Below, piece after piece: positions 11,088 through 19,853 of a DNA stretch of 64,000 bases. The notes below the pieces were generated by a model. The model made no database searches, was not told where the DNA came from, and saw only the letters and a list, made by a program, of their open reading frames with translations. Within the stretch, counting starts at the first letter, position 1. The number at the start of each line of letters is the position of its first letter. The translations under genes and the position numbers were made by a program. Source of the stretch: Microbacterium album (GTDB lineage: Bacteria; Actinomycetota; Actinomycetes; Actinomycetales; Microbacteriaceae); contig NZ_BMJY01000004.1 of the NCBI RefSeq assembly GCF_014643695.1, positions 150,947-214,946 of the forward strand, written 5' to 3'.

Positions 11088-14000
11088 GTGGATGTGCTCG
11101 ACCGGTTCGCCCCCGCGACGCGGGAATGGTTCCGGGGCGCCTTCCGCGCGCCCACGGACGCGCAGTCGGGCGCCTGGGAGGCGATCTCGCAGGGGCGCCA
11201 CGCGCTCGTCGTCGCGCCGACCGGATCGGGGAAGACGCTGTCGGCCTTCCTGTGGGCCATCGATCGGGTGTTCCGCGAGAAGACGCCCGACGCGGGCGAA
11301 GGCACGCGGATCCTGTACGTCTCGCCCCTCAAGGCGCTCGGCGTGGACGTCGAGCGGAACCTGCGCTCGCCCCTCGTGGGCATCTCGCAGGCGGCCCGCA
11401 GGCTGGGCCTGGAGGCGCCGGACGTCACGGTCGGGGTCCGCTCGGGCGACACCCCGTCCTCCGACCGTCAGCGGCTCGTGCGGCATCCCCCGGACATCCT
11501 CATCACCACGCCCGAGTCGCTCTACCTGATGCTCACGAGCCAGGCTCGCGAGACGCTGCGCTCGGTGCACACCGTGATCGTCGACGAGGTGCACGCCGTC
11601 GCCGCCACCAAGCGCGGCGCGCACCTGGCCGTGAGCCTCGAGCGGCTGGACGACCTGATCGTCTCCGCCGGTCCGGACGGCTCCGGCAGGCCGGCCCAGC
11701 GCATCGGCCTCTCGGCCACCGTCCGGCCGATCGACGAGGTCGCGCGGTTCCTGGGCGGGTCGGCTCCCGTCGACATCGTGGCGCCCCGGGCGTCGAAGAC
11801 CTTCGAGCTGAGCGTCACCGTGCCGGTCGCCGACATGCAGAGCCCTCCGCCGGTCGCGGCCGAGGTCCCCGCTCCGGATCCCGGCGAGGGCGGAGAGTGG
11901 TTCTCGGAGCCTCCCCAGAACACAGGGCTTCAAAACACAGGGCCTCAAAACACAGGGCCCCAAAATACCGAGATGACGGGCTCGATCTGGCCGCACGTGG
12001 AGGAGGCGATCGTCGATCGGATCCTGGCGCACCGCTCGACCATCGTGTTCGCCAATTCCCGACGGCTTGCGGAGCGCCTCACGGCCAGGCTCAACGAGAT
12101 CTACAGCGAGCGCGTGGGCCTCGACCTGCCCGAACCGGCGATCCCGGCGGCGATGATGGCCCAGGCGGGGCAGACGGCGGGCGCCGCCCCGGTCCTCGCG
12201 AAGGCGCACCACGGCTCGGTGTCGAAGGAGCAGCGGGCAGTGGTCGAGGAGGAGCTCAAGGCCGGCGTCCTCCGGTGCGTCGTCGCGACGAGCAGCCTGG
12301 AGCTCGGGATCGACATGGGCGCGGTCGACCTGGTCATCCAGGTCGAGGCGCCGCCGAGCGCGGCGAGCGGCCTGCAGCGCGTCGGACGCGCGGGACACCA
12401 GGTCGGCGAGATCAGCCGCGCCGCCCTCTTCCCGAAGCACCGCAGCGACGTCCTGCACACCGCGATCGTGACGGAGCGGATGCTCGCGGGGCAGATCGAG
12501 GCGATCGAGATCCCGCAGAACCCGCTCGACATCCTCGCGCAGCAGACGGTCGCCGCCGTCGCGCTCGAGCGCGTCGAGGTCGAGCGCTGGTTCGAGACCG
12601 TGCGTCGCAGCGCCCCGTTCCGCTCCCTCCCCCGTGGCGCCTTCGAGGCGACGCTCGACCTGCTGGCGGGGCGCTACCCGTCCGACGAGTTCGCCGAGCT
12701 GCGGCCGCGCCTGGTGTGGGACCGCGACGCCGGCACGATCGAGGGACGACCCGGCTCACAGCGCCTGGCGGTGACCAGCGGCGGCACCATCCCGGATCGG
12801 GGGCTGTTCGGGGTCTTCATCGCGGGCGAGACACGGAACGCCCGCGTCGGGGAGCTCGACGAGGAGATGGTCTACGAGTCCCGCGTCAACGACGTCTTCA
12901 CGCTCGGCACGACGAGCTGGCGGATCGTGGAGATCACCCACGATCGCGTCAACGTCGTGCCGGCTTTCGGGCAGCCCGGCAAGGTGCCGTTCTGGCACGG
13001 CGACGGTCTCGGACGTCCCGCGGAGCTCGGCGAGGCGCTCGGCCGTCTCGCCCGCGAGCTCTCGACGGCCGCGCCGGAGCAGGCCGAGGAGCGGCTGCGG
13101 GCCGCCGGCCTGGACGACAACGCCCGCTCGAACCTGCTCGCCTATCTCGCGGAGCAGCGGGAGGCGACCGGCAGTCTCCCGACGGACCGCACGCTGACGG
13201 TCGAGCGCGGCCGGGACGAGGTCGGCGACTGGCGCATCATCCTTCATTCCCCTTACGGCATGCACGTGCACGCGCCCTGGGCGCTCGCGGTGAACGCGCG
13301 CATCCGCGAGCGGCTGGGGGTGGAAGGATCGGCGGTCGCGAGCGACGACGGCATCATCGCCCGCATCCCCGATGCCGAGTCGGATCCGCCGGGAGCGGAG
13401 CTGTTCGTCTTCGAGCCCGACGAGCTCGAGCGGATCGTCACGGACGAGGTGGGGGGCTCGGCGCTGTTCGCGTCACGCTTCCGCGAGTGCGCGGCGCGCG
13501 CTCTGCTCATGCCGCGCACGAATCCCGGGCGGCGCAGCCCCCTGTGGCAGCAGCGTCAGCGCTCGGCGCAGCTGCTCGAGGTCGCGCGGCGGCATCCGAC
13601 GTTCCCCGTCATCCTCGAGACGCTGCGGGAGGTGCTGCAGGACGTCTACGATCTGCCCGCGCTGCTGCGTCTGGCGCGCGGCATCGGCGAGCGCCGCATC
13701 CGGCTCGTGGAGACCGAGACGGCGCAGCCCTCTCCGTATGCGCGCGACCTGCTGTTCGGATACGTCGGCGCGTTCATGTACGAGGGCGACTCGCCCCTCG
13801 CCGAGCGGCGGGCGGCGGCGCTGTCGGTCGATCCGGCGCTGCTGAGCGAGCTGCTCGGCAAGGTCGAGATGCGCGAACTGCTCGACCCGGACGTCATCGC
13901 GCAGTTCGAGGCCGAGGCGCAGCGGCTCGCGCCGGACCGCCGCGCCCGCGGCATGGAGGGCGTCGCGGATCTGCTGCGCGTGCTGGGCCCGCTGTCCGCC

Positions 14001-15857
14001 GAGGAGGTCGCGGCACGGCTGGAGCCCGCCGCTGCCGGAGCCGACGACGGCGCCGCCGGCGAGGGCGAGGCGCGCACCCACCTCGAGGCGCTCGTCGCCG
14101 CGCGCCGCGCCATCCCCGTGAACATCGCGGGACGCGAGAGGTACGCCGCGATCGAGGACGCGGGCCGGCTGCGCGACGCGCTCGGCGTCGCCCTCCCGGT
14201 CGGGGTGCCCGTCGCGTTCCTCGACCCGCTGCCCGATCCGCTCGGCGATGTCGTCTCGCGCTACGCCCGCACCCATGGCCCGTTCACGACGGCTGCGGTC
14301 GCCGCGCGCCTCGGCGTGGGGACGGCGGTGGCGCGACACGCCCTGCAGCGGCTCGAGGGCCAGGGTCGCCTCGTGAGCGGCTTCTTCCTGCCGGATGCGC
14401 CGGGACCGACCCGCGGGGAACGGCCGGGCTCGGAGACACCGCGCGAACCGCAGGACCAGCAGGAGTGGTGCGACGCGGAGGCGCTGCGGCGCATCCGCAT
14501 GCGATCGCTCGCGGCGCTGCGCGGCAGCGTGGAACCGGTCGATCCGCACGCCTACGCCCGGTTCCTGCCGGACTGGCAGCACGTCACCCGTCCCCTGGAG
14601 GGCGTCGACGGGGTGCTGGCGGCCGTCGACCAGCTCGCCGGCGTGCCCATCCCGGCCAGCGCCTGGGAGTCCCTCGTGCTGCCGTCGCGGGTGCGCGACT
14701 ACGCGCCGGCGATGCTGGACGAGCTGACGTCCGCCGGAGAGGTCGTCTGGTCGGGCCACGGCTCCCTCCCCGGTCGCGACGGCTGGATCGCGCTGCACCC
14801 CGCGGAGGCCGCTCCCCTGACGCTCGCCCCGGCGGACGCCGAGATCGCTCCCGGCTCGCTCGAGGAGCGGCTCCTGGCGGCGCTCGGCGCGGGCGGCGCG
14901 TACTTCGCCGCCCAGCTGCGCGACGCGATCGGCGGTCGCGACCCGGACGGCCCGTCCGAGCAGGCGACGCTCGAGGCGCTGTGGAACCTGGTGTGGACGG
15001 GGCGGGTCACGAACGACACGTTCGCGCCCATCCGGTCCCTGCTGGGCGCGGGCGCGCAGGCCCATCGCTCGGCCCGGCGCACGCCGCGCTCGCGGCTGTA
15101 CCGCGGCGCCACGACGCGGGTGGGCTTCGGCGCCGCGGGGCGCGGGACCGCGCCGCGCGCGCAGGCGGCGGGCGGGCGCTGGTCGCTGCTGCCCGCGCCC
15201 GAGCCGGACCCGGCGATCCGCCACACCGCCATCGCGTCCCTCCTGCTCGATCGCTACGGCGTCGTGACGCGCGGCGCGGTGCAGAACGAGGGCGTGCCGG
15301 GCGGCTTCGCCCAGGCGTACCGGGTGCTCGCCGGGTTGGAGCAGGCCGGCCACTGCCGTCGCGGCTACCTCATCGAGCGCCTCGGTGCGGCGCAGTTCGC
15401 GACCTCCCCGACGATCGATCGCCTCCGCCAGTTCGCGGGGCTGCCCGATCCGGCTCCCCTGCGCTCCGTCGTGCTCGCCGCGACCGATCCGGCGAACCCG
15501 TACGGTGCCGCGCTGCCGTGGCCGGCACTCGACGCCGTGCGTCATCGACCGGGCCGGAAGGCCGGCGGACTCGTCGTGCTGGTCGACGGCGCCCTCGTGC
15601 TGTACCTCGAGCGCGGCGGTCGCACGGTCCTGGCGTTCGACGACGACGAGCAGCACCTCGCCGCCGCGGCCGCCGAGCTGGCCCGGGTCGCGCGCGAGCG
15701 GCGCCTGGAGACGCTCACGGTCGAGCAGGTCAATGGCGAGTTCGTGTACGGGACCGGCGCGGGCCGCGCGCTGCGCTCCGCGGGTTTCGTCGAGTCCCCC
15801 AAGGGGCTCACGCTCCGGCGGGCGGCCCCGGTCGGGATGGGAGGCGCACGTGCCTGA
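11088..15857 (+). CDS. lhr: ATP-dependent DNA helicase Lhr
   Basis: This 1589-residue superfamily 2 helicase matches the very long actinobacterial Lhr (Large helicase-related) proteins implicated in DNA repair. Visible motifs are Walker A APTGSGKT (residues 43-50), DEVH, SAT (GLSATVRP) and motif VI (QRVGRAGHQ), all in the N-terminal core. A winged-helix and Lhr-core region and a long C-terminal domain with tandem winged-helix-like modules follow. A short peptide repeat sits between motifs III and IV (listed separately). GTG follows GGGGGAGGA. Its stop overlaps the start of nei2 by 8 bases, a pairing that supports a joint DNA-repair role. Confidence 0.95.
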   Translation: MDVLDRFAPATREWFRGAFRAPTDAQSGAWEAISQGRHALVVAPTGSGKTLSAFLWAIDRVFREKTPDAGEGTRILYVSPLKALGVDVERNLRSPLVGISQAARRLGLEAPDVTVGVRSGDTPSSDRQRLVRHPPDILITTPESLYLMLTSQARETLRSVHTVIVDEVHAVAATKRGAHLAVSLERLDDLIVSAGPDGSGRPAQRIGLSATVRPIDEVARFLGGSAPVDIVAPRASKTFELSVTVPVADMQSPPPVAAEVPAPDPGEGGEWFSEPPQNTGLQNTGPQNTGPQNTEMTGSIWPHVEEAIVDRILAHRSTIVFANSRRLAERLTARLNEIYSERVGLDLPEPAIPAAMMAQAGQTAGAAPVLAKAHHGSVSKEQRAVVEEELKAGVLRCVVATSSLELGIDMGAVDLVIQVEAPPSAASGLQRVGRAGHQVGEISRAALFPKHRSDVLHTAIVTERMLAGQIEAIEIPQNPLDILAQQTVAAVALERVEVERWFETVRRSAPFRSLPRGAFEATLDLLAGRYPSDEFAELRPRLVWDRDAGTIEGRPGSQRLAVTSGGTIPDRGLFGVFIAGETRNARVGELDEEMVYESRVNDVFTLGTTSWRIVEITHDRVNVVPAFGQPGKVPFWHGDGLGRPAELGEALGRLARELSTAAPEQAEERLRAAGLDDNARSNLLAYLAEQREATGSLPTDRTLTVERGRDEVGDWRIILHSPYGMHVHAPWALAVNARIRERLGVEGSAVASDDGIIARIPDAESDPPGAELFVFEPDELERIVTDEVGGSALFASRFRECAARALLMPRTNPGRRSPLWQQRQRSAQLLEVARRHPTFPVILETLREVLQDVYDLPALLRLARGIGERRIRLVETETAQPSPYARDLLFGYVGAFMYEGDSPLAERRAAALSVDPALLSELLGKVEMRELLDPDVIAQFEAEAQRLAPDRRARGMEGVADLLRVLGPLSAEEVAARLEPAAAGADDGAAGEGEARTHLEALVAARRAIPVNIAGRERYAAIEDAGRLRDALGVALPVGVPVAFLDPLPDPLGDVVSRYARTHGPFTTAAVAARLGVGTAVARHALQRLEGQGRLVSGFFLPDAPGPTRGERPGSETPREPQDQQEWCDAEALRRIRMRSLAALRGSVEPVDPHAYARFLPDWQHVTRPLEGVDGVLAAVDQLAGVPIPASAWESLVLPSRVRDYAPAMLDELTSAGEVVWSGHGSLPGRDGWIALHPAEAAPLTLAPADAEIAPGSLEERLLAALGAGGAYFAAQLRDAIGGRDPDGPSEQATLEALWNLVWTGRVTNDTFAPIRSLLGAGAQAHRSARRTPRSRLYRGATTRVGFGAAGRGTAPRAQAAGGRWSLLPAPEPDPAIRHTAIASLLLDRYGVVTRGAVQNEGVPGGFAQAYRVLAGLEQAGHCRRGYLIERLGAAQFATSPTIDRLRQFAGLPDPAPLRSVVLAATDPANPYGAALPWPALDAVRHRPGRKAGGLVVLVDGALVLYLERGGRTVLAFDDDEQHLAAAAAELARVARERRLETLTVEQVNGEFVYGTGAGRALRSAGFVESPKGLTLRRAAPVGMGGARA
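11916..11975 (+). repeat. Four 15-bp in-frame tandem repeats in lhr
   Basis: Units begin at 11916, 11931, 11946 and 11961. Copies 2 and 3 differ by one base, copy 1 by two, and copy 4 has diverged. They encode QNTGL-QNTGP-QNTGP-QNTEM. The codons CAA, AAC/AAT and ACA are AT-rich and rare in this genome, so the insert stands out from its surroundings. It lies in a linker between helicase motifs III and IV, where length change is likely tolerated. Confidence 0.9.
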
Positions 15858-16683
15858 GGGAGATACCGTCCACCGGGCGGCGCGACGGCTGCACGCCGTG
15901 CTCGCGGGCAAGGAGGTGACCTGGTTCGACGTCCGGGTGCCGGGCCACGCGACGGCCGACCTGCGCGGCGGGACCGTGCGCGAGGTCGTCGCGCGCGGGA
16001 AGCACCTGCTCCACCGCATCGACCCGCCCGGCGCCGGCCCCTCCGGCGCCGACCCCGCGGGCTCCGGCGCCGTCACGCTGCATTCCCACCTCCGGATGGA
16101 GGGCGAATGGCACGTGCAGCGCCGTGGCGAACGCTGGCGCAAGCCGGCGTTCAAGGCACGCGCCGTCGTGTGCGTCGCCGACGCCGGCGGAGAGTGGGAG
16201 GCCGTCGGCTTCGATCTCGCGATGGTCGAGGTGCTGGCGATGCGCGACGAGGCCCGCGTCGTGGGCCACCTCGGCCCCGACCCGCTGGGCCCCGACTGGG
16301 ACCTCGCCGAGGCGGCCCGGCGCGTCGGCTCCGATCCGCGCGCGATCCACGTCGCGCTGCAGGATCAGCGCCACGTGGCGGGCTTCGGCAACGAGTACGC
16401 GAGCGAGCTGCTCTTCCTGCGCGGTGTGCATCCGGAGCGGCCCGCGACGCAGGTCGACGCGGCCGCGCTCCTGGAGCTCGGCGCCCGGACGATCCGGCGC
16501 AACGTGAAGCTGCGCGTGCGCGTCTTCACGGGCGACGCGCGGCGCGGCCGCGAGCGCTGGGTCTACGGCCGGGAGCATCGGCCCTGCCTGCGCTGCGGCA
16601 CCCCGATCCGGCGGGGCGCGGCCGGCGCCGATCCGACGCGCGAGCGCGTCGTGTACTGGTGCCCGCACTGCCAGCCCGCCTGA
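15850..16683 (+). CDS. nei2: Endonuclease VIII-like DNA glycosylase (Nei2/Fpg family)
   Basis: This 277-residue base-excision repair glycosylase/AP lyase begins PEGDTVHRAARRL after the initiator Met. That places Pro2 as the Schiff-base nucleophile and Glu3 as the catalytic acid of the Fpg/Nei family; a conserved Lys lies in VARGKHLLHRI. Other landmarks are the helix-two-turn-helix (GFGNEYASELLFLRGVHPERPA) and a C-terminal zinc finger with two Cys-x2-Cys pairs (CLRCG, CPHC). The start PEGDTVHR matches mycobacterial Nei2. It is translationally coupled to lhr. Confidence 0.93.
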   Translation: MPEGDTVHRAARRLHAVLAGKEVTWFDVRVPGHATADLRGGTVREVVARGKHLLHRIDPPGAGPSGADPAGSGAVTLHSHLRMEGEWHVQRRGERWRKPAFKARAVVCVADAGGEWEAVGFDLAMVEVLAMRDEARVVGHLGPDPLGPDWDLAEAARRVGSDPRAIHVALQDQRHVAGFGNEYASELLFLRGVHPERPATQVDAAALLELGARTIRRNVKLRVRVFTGDARRGRERWVYGREHRPCLRCGTPIRRGAAGADPTRERVVYWCPHCQPA

Positions 16684-16726
16684 CCCCACGTGCGGTGGCG
16701 CGGCGCCCGCGAGAGCCCCGGGAACG

Positions 16727-17767
16727 TCAAGCGGGGATGGCCGCCCGCTCGACGAGCGGGAAGACCTCCGCCGCGATGCGCTCGAGCTCGGGCGCGAGCG
16801 GTGACGACTGGATCAGCAGCAGCGTCACGCCCGCTTCGCGGTAGGCGCGGATGCGCTCGGCGACCTGTTCCGCCGTTCCGACGAGGTTGGGGCGCAGGCC
16901 CCGTGTCCCCACCGAGTACTCGCGCGCCGACACCGCGACATCGAGCGCTGAGTTCGCGGTGAACTCCTGGAACGAGGCGTATCCCGGCGAGGACGGATCC
17001 ACGGTGGTGATGCGCTCCAGCTCGCGCTGGGCCTCCTCCTCGGTGTCGCGCACGATCACGTACGCCGCCATGGCGAACTCGCGCATGGGCTCGCCGACCA
17101 GCCGCAGGCGACGCTCATCGAGATCGGCGACCTTGTGCCGTACCTCTTCGAGCGTGCCGCCGTGCATCGCGTAGGCATCGGCGAAGCCCGCGATCGCCTC
17201 GCGACCCGCCTCGCTCTCGCCGCCTGCGAACACGGCGGGAAGGGTCTGCGGCTTCGGCTCGACGATCGTGCCCTCGGCGGTGAAGAACCGGCCCCGGTAA
17301 TCGAAGGGCGAGGTGCGCAGCGTCCCGAGCACGACCTCCACGAACTCACGCGCCTGGTCGTATCTCTCGTCGTGGGCCGGGAACCGTCCCCCGAACTGCT
17401 TGGCCTCCTCGGCCCACCATGCGGCGACGACGTTGAGCGCGAGGCGCCCGGGGGCCAGGTCGCTCAGGGTCGAGATCGTCTTCGCCGCGACGGCGGGGAG
17501 ATGGAAGCCCGGGCGGATCGCCGTCATCACGCGCAACCGCTCCGTCACCGCGAGCACGGCGGACGTCAGCGACCAGGCCTCCAAGCTGGGCGCCGAGATC
17601 CCCTTGCGGTCGTTCAGGTACAGCTCGGGGATCAGCATTGTGCCGTACCCCAGCCTGTCGGCGGTCTCGGCCACCTCGCGGATCGTCGCCCACGTCGCGG
17701 GCATGCCCTCGTCCTCGACGTTGCGCAGGAATCCGCCGTAGACCGGCGCCCAGAGTCCGAACTCCAT
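16727..17767 (-). CDS. LLM-class flavin-dependent monooxygenase (SfnG/SsuD-like)
   Basis: This 346-residue luciferase-like monooxygenase uses reduced flavin supplied by a separate reductase. MEFGLWAPVYGGFLR and the region RVMTAIRPGFHLPAVAAKTISTLSDLAPGRLALNVVAAWW are close in style to dimethylsulfone/alkanesulfonate monooxygenases (SfnG, SsuD), which release sulfite from carbon-sulfur compounds. It is the last gene of the nine-gene operon and its ATG shares one base with the stop of the homocysteine synthase-like gene. The exact substrate is not deducible; other LLM substrates are possible. Confidence 0.88.
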   Translation of the reverse strand: MEFGLWAPVYGGFLRNVEDEGMPATWATIREVAETADRLGYGTMLIPELYLNDRKGISAPSLEAWSLTSAVLAVTERLRVMTAIRPGFHLPAVAAKTISTLSDLAPGRLALNVVAAWWAEEAKQFGGRFPAHDERYDQAREFVEVVLGTLRTSPFDYRGRFFTAEGTIVEPKPQTLPAVFAGGESEAGREAIAGFADAYAMHGGTLEEVRHKVADLDERRLRLVGEPMREFAMAAYVIVRDTEEEAQRELERITTVDPSSPGYASFQEFTANSALDVAVSAREYSVGTRGLRPNLVGTAEQVAERIRAYREAGVTLLLIQSSPLAPELERIAAEVFPLVERAAIPA

Positions 17768-19128
17768 CAGTGCTCCTCGGTGGTCGTCGCCGCGCCGACC
17801 GCGACGGGAATGGGGGCGGCGGGAGGGGCGTCCGGACCCGCGCGCCCGGGCACGAGCGCGAGGGCCCGCGTCAGGTCGCCGATCAGGTCTGCGACGTCCT
17901 CGAGGCCGATCGACAGGCGGACCGTGGACCGGGAGAACCCCGCGAGCGCGAGGTCGCCGTCTCGCAGGTGCGAGTGCGTGGTGGACGCGGGGTGGATCAC
18001 CAGAGATCGCGCGTCGCCGATGTTGGCAGCGAGGGTGAAGTGCTCCAGCGCGTCCACGAAACGGGGGACGGCCTCGGGCCCCGCCGCCAGGTCGAACGAG
18101 AACACCGCGCTCGCCCCGCGCGGCAGATACCGCCGCGCCAGCTCGGCGTGGGGGCTCCCGGCGACGGACGGATGGTGCACGCGCGAGACCGCCGGATGCT
18201 CGTCGAGGGCTCTCGCGATCGCCTCGGCCGATGCGGTCTGCCGCGCGATCCGCAGGTCCAGCGTCTCGATGCCCAGCAGGAGCTGGTGCGCGTTGAAGGG
18301 AGACAGCGCCGGCCCGAGGTCGTGCGCGAGCTTCGTCTTGGCGTAGACGAGGAAGGCACTGCCGTCACGACCGAAGCGCTCCCAGAGCACCACGTCCCCC
18401 ACCCGGGGGTAGGGTTCCGTGAACTGCGGCCACCGGCCGGGTGCCGCCCCGAAGTCGAACGTGCCGAGATCGACGATGAGCCCGCCCAGCGAGCCGCCGT
18501 GCCCCCCGAGATACTTCGTCGCGGAGTACACCGCGACATCCGCCCCGTGCTCGACGGGCCGCAGCAGCGCGGGGGTGGCGACCGTGTTGTCGACGACGAA
18601 AGGCACCCCCGCCGCGTGCGCGATGTCGGCGACGCCTCGCACGTCCAGCACCGTGGCCGTGGGGTTGCCGATCGTCTCGGCGAACAGCGCGCGCGTCCGG
18701 GGACGGATCGCGCGCCGCCACGCGTCGAGATCGCCCTGATCGACGAGGGTGACCTCGATCCCGAAGTCGGCGAACGTGTCGGTCAGCAGGTCGAGCGTGC
18801 CCCCGTAGAGCTGGCGCGCGGCGACGATGTGCTCGCCGCTCTTCGCCAACGCAAGCAGAGCGATCGCGACGGCCGCCTGCCCCGAGGCCACCGCCAGGGC
18901 CGCCACGCCGCCGTCGAGGGCGGCGATGCGCTGCTCCAGCACGCTCTGCGTCGGGTTGCCGGTGCGGCTGTAGAGGTTGCCCTGGCGACGCAGCGCGAAG
19001 ATGTCGCGCGCGGCCTCCCACGACTCGAACTCGTACGCGGCGGTCTGGTAGATCGGCACGACCGCCGGGTTGGGAGGCACCGGGGGGCGTGCCCCCGCGC
19101 GGATCTGCGTGGTCGCGAAACCGGTCAT
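17767..19128 (-). CDS. O-acetylhomoserine/O-succinylhomoserine sulfhydrylase-like PLP enzyme
   Basis: This 453-residue Cys/Met-metabolism PLP enzyme has the start TTQIRAGARPPVPPNPAVVPIYQTAAYEF and the PLP lysine in YSATKYLGGHGGSLGG. These place it with O-acetylhomoserine sulfhydrylases, which fix sulfide into homocysteine. It sits between sulfonatase-like monooxygenases, so it may assimilate sulfide or methanethiol derived from the imported compound. ATG 19128 overlaps the upstream hydrolase stop as ATGA. The C-terminal 30 residues are Pro/Ala/Thr-rich and dispensable-looking. Methionine gamma-lyase-like activity is an alternative. Confidence 0.88.
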   Translation of the reverse strand: MTGFATTQIRAGARPPVPPNPAVVPIYQTAAYEFESWEAARDIFALRRQGNLYSRTGNPTQSVLEQRIAALDGGVAALAVASGQAAVAIALLALAKSGEHIVAARQLYGGTLDLLTDTFADFGIEVTLVDQGDLDAWRRAIRPRTRALFAETIGNPTATVLDVRGVADIAHAAGVPFVVDNTVATPALLRPVEHGADVAVYSATKYLGGHGGSLGGLIVDLGTFDFGAAPGRWPQFTEPYPRVGDVVLWERFGRDGSAFLVYAKTKLAHDLGPALSPFNAHQLLLGIETLDLRIARQTASAEAIARALDEHPAVSRVHHPSVAGSPHAELARRYLPRGASAVFSFDLAAGPEAVPRFVDALEHFTLAANIGDARSLVIHPASTTHSHLRDGDLALAGFSRSTVRLSIGLEDVADLIGDLTRALALVPGRAGPDAPPAAPIPVAVGAATTTEEH

Positions 19129-19853
19129 CGCGGAGCCTCCCTGGTGAGGACGGGCCGGGCGGAGGGATCCGCGCGCAGGCGTTCGAGGAAGGTCACGATC
19201 TCCGCGGCGACGCTGCGGTGATGTACGTCGTTGAGCACGTCGTGCAGGCCGTCGCGCACGGTGACCAGCTCGGCGTTCCAGGCGGTCAGCCGGGCCGCGA
19301 CCCGCCCCGGCGGCGAGATGCGGTCTGCTCCCCCGTGGACGGCGAGCACCGGCAGGTCCGCCGCCAGCTCCGGCCAGACCACGGGGATCCCGGATGCCGC
19401 GAGCGGCTCGGCCGGCGCGGCCGCCACGACGGTGCGGTGCACGGGGCAGGCGCTGCGCTCGGCCAGTTCGTCGTCGCCGGAGCGGGGCCGAGTCCCGCCG
19501 TCGGTCGCGGTTCCCGCGAACACCGCGCCGGAGGGCTGCGGGGCGAGCCGCTCCTCGGCGAGCGCCGTCGCGAGCAGCCCGGCCGAGGTGTCCGCCCCCA
19601 GCACGAGGCGCACGCCCTGGGCGCCGGCGGCATCGGACCCGGCCCACGCGGCGACGACGTCCTCGACCGTCTCGGGAGCACGGGGCGCGACCTCGACGGC
19701 GTAGCCGTCGGCGGCCAGGCGGCCGCTCAGGCGCCGGTAGTACGCCGGCTCGTCGCCGCGCCCCGGGAGCACGAGCACGGCGCCGCGCGCCGTGCCCGCC
19801 GCCGGCGTCCGCTCGGATGCGGTCGGCCTGGTCTGAGTATCGATGGCGGACAT
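19125..19853 (-). CDS. Alpha/beta hydrolase of the sulfur-type operon
   Basis: This 242-residue protein has an alpha/beta hydrolase layout: oxyanion segment AVLVLPGRGDEPAYYRRL, nucleophile-elbow region VLGADTSAGLL, acid AVHGGADRISPP and a late His in VRDGLHDVLND. The elbow is unusual. By strand register the nucleophile position is Asp (G-A-D-T-S); shifted by two residues it is Ser (D-T-S-A-G). It could therefore be an esterase or a dehalogenase-type enzyme. It overlaps both neighbours by 1-4 bases, so it acts with the monooxygenases, perhaps on an esterified or amide substrate. Confidence 0.78.
   Translation of the reverse strand: MSAIDTQTRPTASERTPAAGTARGAVLVLPGRGDEPAYYRRLSGRLAADGYAVEVAPRAPETVEDVVAAWAGSDAAGAQGVRLVLGADTSAGLLATALAEERLAPQPSGAVFAGTATDGGTRPRSGDDELAERSACPVHRTVVAAAPAEPLAASGIPVVWPELAADLPVLAVHGGADRISPPGRVAARLTAWNAELVTVRDGLHDVLNDVHHRSVAAEIVTFLERLRADPSARPVLTREAPR

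Noticed and set aside
11916..11975. Possible CRISPR-like array
   Set aside because: Units are 15 bases with no spacers and lie in frame inside lhr.
11126..15919. Long second plus-strand frame over lhr
   Set aside because: It is Arg/Pro/Gly-rich shadow sequence in the +2 frame of a GC-rich gene; lhr itself has every helicase motif.
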